From Mycolicibacterium sp. CH28 (GTDB taxonomy: Bacteria > Actinomycetota > Actinomycetes > Mycobacteriales > Mycobacteriaceae), in the NCBI RefSeq assembly GCF_004745805.1, contig NZ_SRLQ01000004.1, positions 372,001-436,000 on the forward strand: a DNA stretch of 64,000 nt, written 5' to 3'. Position 1 is the stretch's first letter; each line of letters starts with the position of its first letter. Both the position numbers and the translations under genes were made by a program. Under the pieces are notes generated by a model that was given only the letters and a program-made list of their open reading frames with translations, was not told where the DNA came from and ran no database searches. This document shows, in pieces, positions 16,002-24,404 of the stretch.

Positions 16002-16628
16002 GTGGCGGAAGCGGACAGCGCGCGGCGACGGCCGAACCGGCGGGGTTCGGCGACGCGGGAGAACCTACTCGAGGCCGCCCTCACCGCACTGGCCTCGGGC
16101 GATCCCGGTGCGGTCTCGGCCAACCGCATCGCCAAGGAGATCGGCGCGACCTGGGGCACGGTGCAGTACCAGTTCGGCGACACCGACGGCTTCTGGGCCG
16201 CGGTGCTGCGCCACACCGCCGAGCGGCGGGCGAACATCTTCGCAGCGCCCGACCCGTCCGCCAGCCTGCGTGACCGGGTGGCCGGCATTATCGACACCCT
16301 CTACGCCGGACTGACCAACCGGGATTCCCGCGCGATCGAGAACCTTCGTGCCGTACTTCCCCGGGACTACGCCGAACTCGAACGGTTGTACCCGCAGACC
16401 GCGGCCGAGCTGTTCTCCTGGGGGCAGGGCTGGCAGGAGACCTGCCGTAACGCGTTTGCCGATCTCCATGTCGACCCCGACCGGGTCCGCGAGGTGACCT
16501 GGCTGATTCCCGGCGCGATGCGCGGAATCGCCTCGGAGAAGCAGCTGGGGACCTACTCCGATCTCGACGCCGCCCGCCGTGGGCTGACCAACGCGATCGT
16601 GGCCTACCTCGACGACGGGCGGCGGTAG
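16002..16628 (+). CDS. TetR-family transcriptional regulator
   Basis: The 208-residue protein has an N-terminal TetR helix-turn-helix (about residues 18-64, SANRIAKEIGATWGTVQYQFGD) and a helical C-terminal ligand domain. The GTG at 16002 is the first start after the divergent promoter. It is divergent from the Rieske oxygenase operon, with an imperfect inverted repeat in the gap, so local control of that operon is the simplest role. Its 3' end converges with the isocitrate lyase gene 18 bases away. The ligand is unknown. Confidence 0.88.
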   Translation: MAEADSARRRPNRRGSATRENLLEAALTALASGDPGAVSANRIAKEIGATWGTVQYQFGDTDGFWAAVLRHTAERRANIFAAPDPSASLRDRVAGIIDTLYAGLTNRDSRAIENLRAVLPRDYAELERLYPQTAAELFSWGQGWQETCRNAFADLHVDPDRVREVTWLIPGAMRGIASEKQLGTYSDLDAARRGLTNAIVAYLDDGRR

Positions 16629-16646
16629 ATGCGGCCTTTGCGCCGC

Positions 16647-18938
16647 TCAGTCCACCTTGGCGATCAGCCGCTCCAGCGCCGCGCGGTCGGGCTCGAGCAG
16701 CTCGGCGATGCGCGCCTGATTCACGTCGGCGACGATGATCTCGCCGACGTCCTTGTGCACATCGCTGAAGATGCCGTGAGCTTTCATCTTGTCGGCCTGG
16801 TAAATGTTGTCCTCGGTCGGTGTCACGTAGTACACGGCGTCGGCCTTGAAGCGGTGCACCATCCACAGGTGAATGACCGTCATCAACCGCTTCTGGCGCA
16901 GTTTCTCAGCGTAGGTGTTCTGATCGCGCACCTGCAGGATGCTGCGGCCGTGCCGGTCCTTGATCGGGTCGAACACCACATCGGCCAGCTTCTCGCCGTC
17001 AGCGTCGCCGTAGATACCCAGTTCCAGGACGTCGGAACCGGCCCGCCGCGGTCGCAGGGTCACCCGCAGCTTCTCGCCGAGCTGATAGTGCTCGCCCCAC
17101 AATGCCAGCCACTCTTCGAGGAGCTTCTTGGGTACCTCGGTCTGCACCAGATGCTGGTGCTGGGTGGAGCCCTTGCCCATCGACTTGGTGGTGGCGGTGC
17201 GGCCCGAGGACGCCGCCAGCGCGGCATCGCTGCGGGGTCCGCCGACCAGCGTTTGCGGTGTGCGGTAAGGCGATTCGACCAACCGCATCTTGCGTTGCAG
17301 TCGGGCCAGCGCCAGCATGCCGTCCTGGCGCAGGGCGGTGGCGAACTCCTCGGCGGCGACACCGTCGATCTGGTGGCCACCATAGGTCATGAAGTTGAAG
17401 ACGAAGCCCATCTTGCCCAGCTCTTCGGGGAAGGCACGCATCTCTTCGTCGCTCATCCCGGTGGTATCCCAGTTGAACGAGGGGGAGAGGTTGTAGGCCA
17501 TCATCTTGTCCGGGTAGACGGCATGGACAGCGTCGGCGAACTCGCGGGCGTCGGCCAGGTCGGCGGTCTTGGTCTCCATCCACAGCAGATCCGCAAACGG
17601 CGCCGCGGCAAGCGATTTCGCGATCGCATACGGGATGCCGCCGCGCACTTGGTAGTAGCCCTCGGGCGTCTTGGCCCGCTCCGGGTCCCAGGGCGCGTCC
17701 ACACCTAGTTCCCGGGCCTTCTCTCGGGCGGCGTACAGCGATGCCGTCTTGGCGAACGCCCGCCACTGCGAGACGCTCATCTCCAACGGCTCACCCTCGC
17801 CCTCGCGGAACGCCACGAGTTCGGCCACGGCATCGCCGTAGGTGTCCAGCCCGGCGTCATCCTGCCAGGCGTCGACGAACTTCGACTCGACCTTGTCGAA
17901 CAGCGCGTCCAGGGAGGGCTCGCGGCGATCACGCCAGGCGGCGGCTTGTTCGGCGATCAGATCGAAGATGCCCTGACGCTGCAGCCACGCATCGGCGGTC
18001 GCGTACTCGCCCTCGGGCAGTGCGTAGAGGAGATGGCCGTTGAGTTCGGTGACCCCGGCCTCGTAGAACCGGCGCACCATCGCCAGGAAACAGGCCTTGT
18101 AGGGCGGAACCTTGAGGTTGGTCGCCCCGAGCAGGAACGGCTGATCGCGCTCGTCGGCGCGGCTGTCGATCAGGTTGGCGGCCTCAGCGTCGGTCCGCGC
18201 GACGATGATGCCGGGCACACCCATGATGTCGAGCTGGAAACGGGCGGTGTTGAGCCGTTTGAGTTGCTCGTCGGAGGGCACCAGCACTTTGCCGCCCTGA
18301 TGACCGCACTTCTTGGTGCCTGGACGCTGATCCTCGATGTGGTAGCCCGGCACGCCGGCCTCGACGAAACGCCGAATTAGGTTGCGCACGTGCGGGTCTC
18401 CGCCGTGGCCGGTGTCGGCATCGGCGATGATGAACGGCCGGTAGTCGATGGCGGGAGTGGCCGCCCGCTGATCGTCGGTCATCTGCAGGCGCAGATACTG
18501 CTGATTGCGGTCCGCGGTGAGCAGGGCACGCACCAGCCCGGCCGCCTCGTCGGGTACCTGGCTAAGCGGGTAGCTGGCGAGGTCGGGCCCGGGATCTTCG
18601 GTCGTGGAGCCCTTGGCCGAGGTCGCCCACCCGCCCAGGTAGATGCCCTCGATGCCCATCCGCTTCATCGTCACCGCCTGGCCGGGGGAGTACGGGCCGA
18701 AGGTGGTGATGCTCTTCTTCGCGGCGAACAGTTCGCGCAGGCGCTTGTGGAAGGCGGTGGCGGCCTCGCGTGCCACGGAGTAGTCGACCGGGATGGTGCC
18801 GCGCTGTTCGACGACCTGCCGCGCGGTGTAGAGGCGGGTTATCCCGGCGAATCGCGGGCTGTCGAAGTAGCGCTGCGTCTCGGCGACGGCGCGTTCCAAC
18901 GGTGACTGCGTTTCGGAGTCCGCTTCGATGATGGACAT
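16647..18938 (-). CDS. aceA: Isocitrate lyase 2 (two-domain)
   Basis: The 763-residue enzyme is the long ICL2 type (M. tuberculosis AceA2 is about 766 aa), not the 430-residue ICL1. The catalytic loop KKCGH lies at 209-213 (Cys211). ADADTGHGG at 172-180 binds metal and substrate, and the C-terminal 170 residues form the regulatory domain known to bind acetyl-CoA in ICL2. It splits isocitrate to glyoxylate and succinate in the glyoxylate shunt and can act in the methylcitrate cycle, supporting growth on fatty acids, acetate and propionate. It is monocistronic, with a long upstream region. Confidence 0.95.
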   Translation of the reverse strand: MSIIEADSETQSPLERAVAETQRYFDSPRFAGITRLYTARQVVEQRGTIPVDYSVAREAATAFHKRLRELFAAKKSITTFGPYSPGQAVTMKRMGIEGIYLGGWATSAKGSTTEDPGPDLASYPLSQVPDEAAGLVRALLTADRNQQYLRLQMTDDQRAATPAIDYRPFIIADADTGHGGDPHVRNLIRRFVEAGVPGYHIEDQRPGTKKCGHQGGKVLVPSDEQLKRLNTARFQLDIMGVPGIIVARTDAEAANLIDSRADERDQPFLLGATNLKVPPYKACFLAMVRRFYEAGVTELNGHLLYALPEGEYATADAWLQRQGIFDLIAEQAAAWRDRREPSLDALFDKVESKFVDAWQDDAGLDTYGDAVAELVAFREGEGEPLEMSVSQWRAFAKTASLYAAREKARELGVDAPWDPERAKTPEGYYQVRGGIPYAIAKSLAAAPFADLLWMETKTADLADAREFADAVHAVYPDKMMAYNLSPSFNWDTTGMSDEEMRAFPEELGKMGFVFNFMTYGGHQIDGVAAEEFATALRQDGMLALARLQRKMRLVESPYRTPQTLVGGPRSDAALAASSGRTATTKSMGKGSTQHQHLVQTEVPKKLLEEWLALWGEHYQLGEKLRVTLRPRRAGSDVLELGIYGDADGEKLADVVFDPIKDRHGRSILQVRDQNTYAEKLRQKRLMTVIHLWMVHRFKADAVYYVTPTEDNIYQADKMKAHGIFSDVHKDVGEIIVADVNQARIAELLEPDRAALERLIAKVD

Positions 18939-19402
18939 TGGGTCTCACGCTCCTCGCTGAGCTGGTTTCCGCGCAGGCGCTGTTCCCCCGGGCGGCATCA
19001 TCGATTATCCCGACTCCACCGCCAACTGGAGTGGGTTTGGCGCCAGTCCGGGATACTCGTCCGCCATGCCGTGCCAATTCGGCGACCGATGGTGTCGGAG
19101 CTTGGCCGGCGGCAATTGGTCAGCAAATCTGCGTTGGTTCACCTGTTGGAGTAACTGCGGTGTCCGGGAATCGCGTTACCGAGGTTTCGGATTGTCCTGC
19201 GTACCAGCAAGTTCCGAGCAAAGCGGTGTGGGTGCAGCTATTGACGACAACGGGAGTTTGGGTACGTAACCACGCTGATGGCGAATTCCGGAGATGCCGT
19301 GTACCTGTATTCGCGGAATCGGGTACATTCTTGTGGTCCGTCTCACTGGCCTGGGGTCGGTGTGGCGGGGCCCTACGCTTCGGGTCGGGGGAAGGAGGCG
19401 GC
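18939..19402. other. Intergenic region upstream of isocitrate lyase and the orphan mceA
   Basis: This stretch of about 460 bases separates two divergent genes and must contain both promoters. Frames are present in both directions but show no ribosome binding site and no protein family I recognise. I see no RamB-type or other named operator. Confidence 0.5.
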
Positions 19403-19465
19403 ATGTTCGGCGGTCGGCCGCGCAATGATCACGACCCCCGTCAGATCGTGCGGTCGCTTCGGTGA
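19403..19465 (+). CDS. 20-codon leader ORF coupled to mceA
   Basis: ATG at 19403 follows a very strong GGAAGGAGG with 4-5 bases of spacing and reads 20 codons to a TGA. That TGA overlaps the GTG start of the Mce protein as GTGA. The peptide starts MFGGRPRNDHDPRQ and is basic. The mce gene itself has no good ribosome binding site of its own, so ribosomes finishing this frame may initiate there. It could instead be the intended N-terminus of an older, longer gene. Confidence 0.5.
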   Translation: MFGGRPRNDHDPRQIVRSLR

Positions 19466-20661
19466 ACGTGCATGACCGGCCCCCGCTGAAGATCGCGGGC
19501 GTGGCGTTCCTCGTTGTCCTGGCCCTGGTCTTCACGCTGGTCTACCTCCAGTTCCGCGGTGACCTGACGCCAAAGGCGTCGCTGACGATGGTTTCCGACC
19601 GGGCCGGACTGGTCATGGATGCGGGGTCCAAGGTCACCTACAACGGTGTGGTCATCGGGCGGGTGGGCAAGGTGGCCAGCGCCGAACGCGGCGGCCGGAC
19701 CGTCGCGCACGTGACCCTGGACGTAGATCCCCGCTTTCTGGTCAGCATCCCGGCCAATGTGCACGCCGATATCAAGGCCTCGACGGTGTTCGGCAACAAG
19801 TACGTCGCGCTCACGACGCCGAAGAACCCGTCGCCGGCGCGGCTCACCAGTTCCGACGTGATCACGACCTCGACGGTCACCACCGAGTTCAACACCCTGT
19901 TCGAGACGATTACCTCGATTGCCGAGAAGGTCGACCCGGTCAAGCTCAATCTGACCCTGTCGGCGACCGCCGAGGCATTGAGCGGGCTGGGCGCCAAGTT
20001 CGGCAGGGCGATCGGCAACGGCAACGCGGTCCTCGACGACGTCAATCCGCAGCTGCCGCAGATCCGCTACGACATTCAGCGGCTGTCGGAACTCGCCGAC
20101 GTCTACACCAAAGCCAGTCCAGATCTGTGGGACGCGCTCGACCATGCGGTGACCACCGCGCACTCCCTCAACGCTCAGCAGAACGACATCGACGCCGCGC
20201 TGCTGGCCTCGGTCGGATTCGGCAACACCGGCGCCGACGTCGTCGAGCGTGGCAGCCCCTACCTGGTGCGTGCGCTGGCCGACCTGGTGCCTACTACTTC
20301 GCTGCTGGACAAGTACAGTCCAGAGTTCTTCTGCAGCCTGCGCAATCTCGCCGAAGCGACACCAGCGGCGGAGGAATCCTTTGGCGGCAACGGCTATTCG
20401 CTCAACACCGTCACCGAGTTCCTCGGCGCGCCCAATCCCTACGTGTACCCCGACAATCTGCCGCGGACCAACGGCCGGGGCGGTCCGGGCGGGGCGCCGG
20501 GGTGTTGGCAGAAGGTCGACCGCAATTTCTGGCCGGCGCCCTACCTGGTTGTCGACGACGGCGCGTCCATCGCTCCGTACAACCACTTCGAGCTGGGGCA
20601 GCCACTGCTCACCGAATACGTGTGGGGTCGCCAGGTCGGGGAGAATACGATCAACCCCTGA
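19462..20661 (+). CDS. Orphan Mce-family protein, MceA type
   Basis: The 399-residue protein closely matches M. tuberculosis Mce1A in sequence: N-terminal membrane anchor (about residues 9-29), MCE domain with LVMDAGSKVTYNGVVIGRV and PANVHADIKASTVFG, and a C-terminus ending WGRQVGENTINP. Mce1A is about 454 residues. As I recall its sequence, a hydrophobic, Ala/Gly/Ile-rich stretch of about 50 residues lies before APNPYTYPENLP, and here NTVTEFLG joins APNPYVYPDNLP directly. No yrbE, mceB-F or mas genes accompany it. Mce proteins shuttle lipids to YrbE/MceG transporters; a solitary A subunit may join another complex. Confidence 0.92.
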   Translation: MNVHDRPPLKIAGVAFLVVLALVFTLVYLQFRGDLTPKASLTMVSDRAGLVMDAGSKVTYNGVVIGRVGKVASAERGGRTVAHVTLDVDPRFLVSIPANVHADIKASTVFGNKYVALTTPKNPSPARLTSSDVITTSTVTTEFNTLFETITSIAEKVDPVKLNLTLSATAEALSGLGAKFGRAIGNGNAVLDDVNPQLPQIRYDIQRLSELADVYTKASPDLWDALDHAVTTAHSLNAQQNDIDAALLASVGFGNTGADVVERGSPYLVRALADLVPTTSLLDKYSPEFFCSLRNLAEATPAAEESFGGNGYSLNTVTEFLGAPNPYVYPDNLPRTNGRGGPGGAPGCWQKVDRNFWPAPYLVVDDGASIAPYNHFELGQPLLTEYVWGRQVGENTINP

Positions 20662-20711
20662 CCGCTCGAATTGCGCTGTGCTGCAGAGACCTTGAACCGG
20701 GTAGTTGTTCG

Positions 20712-21245
20712 CTAGGCGGGTAAGGGCGCGGAATCTGCGGGCGGGGGCGGAATTTCGGCGCTCACCGGCACGATGTCGCCGCCCGGAGGCGGTACCTCGC
20801 CGGCAGGCGGCGGTGGCAGGTCGGGTGCGGGCGGTGCCGGCGCGTCCGGTGCCGGCGGATCCTGCAGCTCGTCAGCGGCCAGTGGCAGGTACATGTGGTG
20901 GGTGAACTGGGGCTGGTAGGCGCCGCCGCCGCCCACCCGGACGCCACCGCCCTCACCGCTGGATACCGCGGTGCCATCGGGCAACGTCACGGCGGTGTGC
21001 CGGTTGTTCCATCCGATCACCAGTGAGTTCGGCGCAGTGCCGTAGTGGAAGCCGCGGGCCAGTAGGGCGGACTCTTCGTTGCCGGTATGGAAGCGGCTGC
21101 CGAACGCGGGCCTGCCGGTGGCCACATTGGATACCCAGGAGGCCAGGCCCGAACAGTCGGTGCCAGCCGGGCTGTCCCCACCAGGGACATACGGCGTGCC
21201 TGACACCTGACTGAGCAGCGTCATCAACGTCGCGATTGCAAACAT
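20712..21245 (-). CDS. NlpC/P60-like peptidase domain protein with proline-rich tail
   Basis: From the ATG at 21245 the product is 177 residues. It has a nucleophile motif GTDCSGLASW, a following His in RHTAVTLPDG and a later HH pair, the order seen in NlpC/P60 cysteine peptidases that cut peptidoglycan stem peptides. The last 50 residues are almost all Pro, Ala, Asp and Glu. There is no signal peptide, unusual for a wall hydrolase; phage lysins and tape-measure domains share that trait. The longer frame upstream to 21332 is AT-rich and lacks a good start. It lies alone beside an AT-rich stretch. Confidence 0.68.
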   Translation of the reverse strand: MFAIATLMTLLSQVSGTPYVPGGDSPAGTDCSGLASWVSNVATGRPAFGSRFHTGNEESALLARGFHYGTAPNSLVIGWNNRHTAVTLPDGTAVSSGEGGGVRVGGGGAYQPQFTHHMYLPLAADELQDPPAPDAPAPPAPDLPPPPAGEVPPPGGDIVPVSAEIPPPPADSAPLPA

Positions 21246-21613
21246 GTACCCGAAAGTAACAACGGTATTGCACGTATACCAAAGTCTGTGCTTTCCATCA
21301 CGTTTCGTGAAATCGCATGGCACACACAACAAAAACTCTAAGAAGTCAGAACATATTCAGTTCAGCTAGCTTTGTGCGAATCTCGAATTAACCTGACTAA
21401 CAACATATTTGAAGTGCATACTGCGGACAGCAACTGCACAGGAAGCGCATGCGCCGGCAATCGAAGTCGCGCACCACGTGATGATCTCGAGACTACTTGA
21501 TCGATTCAGATGAGCTGAAACCGGCGCCGCGCTGTGATCGGGCGAACGAGCTGATTCGCGCACCACGAGCGTCGAGGTGGCGGCGAAACCCAACTTTCGG
21601 CCAAAGGGCCAGC
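21246..21613. other. AT-rich intergenic region
   Basis: This region is clearly lower in GC than its surroundings, especially 21250-21420. It holds the promoter of the NlpC-like gene and a small palindrome TCACGTTTCGTGA at 21298-21310. Short frames across it show no ribosome binding site or coding bias. It may be a remnant of foreign DNA. Confidence 0.45.
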
Positions 21614-21748
21614 TCAGTGCTCGGCGCGGACCTGGTCTTTGACCGCGGACACGATCGGCGGCGCAGTACGCCCGCCGGGCACCCCGTCTTCCTCGAGGCC
21701 CAGGGGGTAACCGTTCTCGTGCAGTAGCCCGCTAGCATCGGCGCTCAT
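21614..21748 (-). CDS. Possible 44-aa protein divergent from dtd
   Basis: An ATG at 21748-21746 overlaps the forward dtd ATG as CATG and opens a 44-codon frame to TGA at 21614. Third positions are about 80% G or C, far above the chance level for an antisense or intergenic stretch, and the peptide is rich in Gly, Glu and Pro ([17 protein letters not shown] in the middle). No ribosome binding site is visible, suggesting leaderless translation if real. No domain is recognised. Confidence 0.5.
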   Translation of the reverse strand: MSADASGLLHENGYPLGLEEDGVPGGRTAPPIVSAVKDQVRAEH

Positions 21749-22178
21749 GCGAGTGCTGGTGCAACGGGTCACCTCGGCGTCGGTTTCCGTGGGCGGCGCG
21801 GTAGTCGGTGCGATCCAGCCGCGGGGTCAGGGCCTGCTGGCACTGGTCGGAGTCACCCACTCCGACACCGAACCAATCGCGCGCAGGCTCGCCGAAAAGC
21901 TCTGGCAGTTGCGGATTCTCGATGAGGAGCAATCGGCTGCTGATGTCGGCGCGCCGATCCTGGTAGTCAGTCAGTTCACCCTTTACGCGAACACCGTGAA
22001 AGGCCGCAGGCCGACCTGGAACGCGGCGGCACCGGGCCCGGTGGCCGAACCGCTGGTCACGGTATTCGTCGAGACCTTGCGCGAGTTGGGTGCCACCGTC
22101 GAGACCGGCGTGTTCGGGGCCGACATGCAGGTCGCACTGGTCAACGATGGGCCGGTCACGGTGATGCTGGAGCTGTGA
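21747..22178 (+). CDS. dtd: D-aminoacyl-tRNA deacylase
   Basis: The 143-residue protein has the hallmark motifs SQFTLYA (about residues 73-79) and NDGPVTV near the C-terminus. The latter corresponds to the GP motif that forms the chiral pocket. The enzyme removes D-amino acids (D-Tyr and others) and mischarged glycine from tRNA, protecting translation fidelity. Length is normal for the family (about 145 aa). The ATG at 21747 starts the conserved [14 protein letters not shown] conserved-hypothetical gene follows on the same strand. Confidence 0.95.
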   Translation: MRVLVQRVTSASVSVGGAVVGAIQPRGQGLLALVGVTHSDTEPIARRLAEKLWQLRILDEEQSAADVGAPILVVSQFTLYANTVKGRRPTWNAAAPGPVAEPLVTVFVETLRELGATVETGVFGADMQVALVNDGPVTVMLEL

Positions 22179-22248
22179 GACGCGCTCACCCGATTTGTTA
22201 CCGGTCCGCGCCCTGCCGTCCACATCAGACGTGAGAACGTAGAAGCCT

Positions 22249-22806
22249 ATGCACACGCACAATTTCGTCACGTACGAGGAGTTCGGCCGCCGGTTCTTCG
22301 AGATCGCGGTGACCGAGGAGCGTGTGGCCGCGGCGCTGGCCGAGATTGCGGGCGACGAGTTCGAGATGGGACCGATGGCCCAGGGGCCCGCCGGCCTGGC
22401 CCGGGTCACCGCGAAGGTCAAGATCCAACAGCCCACGGCCCGGCGGACCGTGGGTGACACCCTCACCTTCAACATCCGCATCCCGCTGCTCCTGGAACTG
22501 CTCGTCGACCTGCGAGTGGACAAGCAGCGGTTCACGGTGGACGGCGACATCGTGCTGCGCGCCACCGCCCGCGCCGCCGAGCCGTTACTACTGGTCATCG
22601 ACGTGGCCAAACCCCGTCCCTCCGATATCGCGGTTCACGTGACGTCGAAGTCGGTGCGCGGGGAGATCCTGCGCATCGTGGCCGGCGTCGACACCGAGAT
22701 CCGGCGCTTCATCGCGGCGTACGTGGCCGAGGAGATCGACAGTCCCGCCTCCCAGCAGGCCAAGGTCATCGACGTCAGCGAAGCCGTCGCGTCGGCGTGG
22801 GACTGA
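22249..22806 (+). CDS. Conserved hypothetical protein, 185 aa
   Basis: This 185-residue protein has no signal peptide or membrane segment. Its middle portion is beta-rich with alternating hydrophobic residues (LTFNIRIPLLLELLVDLRV, IVLRATARAAEPLLLVIDV), a pattern seen in lipid-binding BPI/SMP or DUF2993-like barrels, and its C-terminus is helical with AYVAEEID. I recognise it only as the kind of conserved protein common in mycobacteria. It is near the DUF2993/LmeA-like gene on the opposite strand, which could share a lipid-related role, but this is an inference. Confidence 0.72.
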   Translation: MHTHNFVTYEEFGRRFFEIAVTEERVAAALAEIAGDEFEMGPMAQGPAGLARVTAKVKIQQPTARRTVGDTLTFNIRIPLLLELLVDLRVDKQRFTVDGDIVLRATARAAEPLLLVIDVAKPRPSDIAVHVTSKSVRGEILRIVAGVDTEIRRFIAAYVAEEIDSPASQQAKVIDVSEAVASAWD

Positions 22807-22882
22807 CCGGTTCGAAGGGATCGTATTGCTCACGGCGACAACCGGTGTGGCGTTCAACCGGGAGCTCGTCCGGTGCCGCCGC

Positions 22883-23686
22883 TCAGCGGCGCGGCCGGCG
22901 GGTGATGTTCAGTGGCCTGCCGATGGTGCTGAGCTGAGTGAGGATGTCTTCGACCCGGGCCAGCGGCACCTCCGCGCGCCATTCGGGCAGGCTGCCAGTC
23001 AGGTGCAGTGCGCCGGGGCCGAACGTCAGGCTCGTCAGGGTCAGGCCGCTGGCCAGTTCCGGTAGTCGCACTGGATAGGCGGGCAGCCGGGTGGGCAGCC
23101 GCCAGCGGCGCCGGCCCGCCCACACAGCGCGCGGATGCAGCCACAGGGTGGAGCCGTCGAGGTTCACCTCGATCTCGACACTGCCCAGCTCAGGGTGACG
23201 GGCCCACCGCAGCCGGGCCACGCCGTCGTCGCCCACATGGCCCGACAGCCGGGGAAGGGCAACCCGTAAGACCTGGTCGACCGCGTGCGTCGAGACCTCT
23301 AATCCAACATCCACGGGTGCGGCGACCAGCACCCCCGGCCGCAGGCGGACATTGTGCAGTACGACCGATGCGCGCTCGAAATGCCTTGCTTCCCAGCGGA
23401 TATTGGTAGCAGCAACCCGCACGTCATTGAGCTGGCCGAGGGCGAGGCGCCGGATGTCGAGCCGGGAATCGAACTCGGTGACCGTCAGTGTGATGTCCTC
23501 GCTGTCCAGACGCACGGTCAAGGTGCGGCCCACCACCAGGTGCCGGACCGTCATGAACAGGGTGCGGTAGGCCGCCGCCGCTCCGGAATTGACCGGCGCC
23601 AGCACCGCCGCCGTCGACCACACCGACGAGAGCCTGTCCAGCGGACGCAGCAGATCCCAGCGAGCCAATCCGAGCGAACGCGCCAT
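22883..23686 (-). CDS. LmeA-like (DUF2993) lipid-binding protein
   Basis: The 267-residue protein has a DUF2993-type beta-rich fold with elements such as VRHLVVGRTLTVRL, LDIRRLALGQLNDVRVAA and PLNITRRPRR at the C-terminus. LmeA of M. smegmatis, of this family, binds phospholipid and is needed for mannan elongation in the envelope. The start at 23686 (MARSLGLARWD) is chosen because the upstream frame has atypical composition; ribosome-binding support is weak. No signal peptide is clear. It converges with the preceding hypothetical gene. Confidence 0.7.
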   Translation of the reverse strand: MARSLGLARWDLLRPLDRLSSVWSTAAVLAPVNSGAAAAYRTLFMTVRHLVVGRTLTVRLDSEDITLTVTEFDSRLDIRRLALGQLNDVRVAATNIRWEARHFERASVVLHNVRLRPGVLVAAPVDVGLEVSTHAVDQVLRVALPRLSGHVGDDGVARLRWARHPELGSVEIEVNLDGSTLWLHPRAVWAGRRRWRLPTRLPAYPVRLPELASGLTLTSLTFGPGALHLTGSLPEWRAEVPLARVEDILTQLSTIGRPLNITRRPRR

Positions 23687-23795
23687 AGGAGTACCAATCC
23701 TGCTCGCTCGGCTCGGCGTGGCGCAATAGCGGGCACCGCCAGAGCCCCCGGGATCGGGGGGCTCGACTGCGGCGAACCCTAAGCGGGCAGCGGCG

Positions 23796-24203
23796 TCAGC
23801 CGACCTGAGTCGGGGTGACCGTGACGACGCCCGGCGCACCGGCGGTCGGCCGACCGCCGCCGTCGGCGGGAATCGGGGGCGCGCTTCCGGCGGAGGAGGG
23901 CGCGGGTGCCTCGGGCTGGGCCGCTGCGGTGCAGTTCAGCATCAGCTGCATCTTGCCGCTGGCCAGGTACTTCTGGCTCTGCACGATGCACTTGGCCTGC
24001 GGCACGTCACTGCCCACCGAGCCGCCGAACACCGTCGACACGCCCTGGGCGTGCAGGATGGCGACCGCCTTGTAATACGGTTCGCCGAGGATGTTCAGCG
24101 TGCCGCCGGCGTTGGGGTCGGCGCTGCTGGATCCCATGCTGAGGGCGACCGCTGCCGAACCCGCAGCAAGCGTGCCGGCGGCCACCAGGATGAGCCTTTT
24201 CAC
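23796..24203 (-). CDS. Secreted protein, 135 aa
   Basis: From the GTG at 24203, preceded by GGAGGTT at five bases, the product has a signal peptide (VKRLILVAAGTLAAGSAAVAL) and a mature domain with LNILGEPYYKAVAILHAQGV and two cysteines (AKCIVQSQ, MLNCTAA). A disordered Pro/Ala/Gly tail follows. It resembles a mycobacterial exported family of about 130 residues often annotated as hypothetical. The frame reaches upstream to 24275, but the ribosome binding site settles the start. It lies downstream of a Ser/Thr kinase on the same strand, 200 bases away. Confidence 0.8.
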   Translation of the reverse strand: MKRLILVAAGTLAAGSAAVALSMGSSSADPNAGGTLNILGEPYYKAVAILHAQGVSTVFGGSVGSDVPQAKCIVQSQKYLASGKMQLMLNCTAAAQPEAPAPSSAGSAPPIPADGGGRPTAGAPGVVTVTPTQVG

Positions 24204-24404
24204 TCCAACCTCCGTCTGTGTCTTCGGTCGAACATAGCGCAGAACGCTTGGAGAGCCCGTTCGAGCAGATCCCACCAGCCTCTTGCGACCTATATCGTCA
24301 CAACCTGCCCCGGATGTTTCACCGGTGCGCCGAGATCGACGTTCTGGTGCAATGCGCTCGCATTTTCCCGCCCATTCGTTGGTTTTGGCGGGGAGGGGCA
24401 GGGG

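Noticed and set aside
18938..19465. 175-codon forward frame upstream of mceA
   Set aside because: It has no start with a ribosome binding site before 19403 and no recognisable protein; only its last 20 codons are well initiated.
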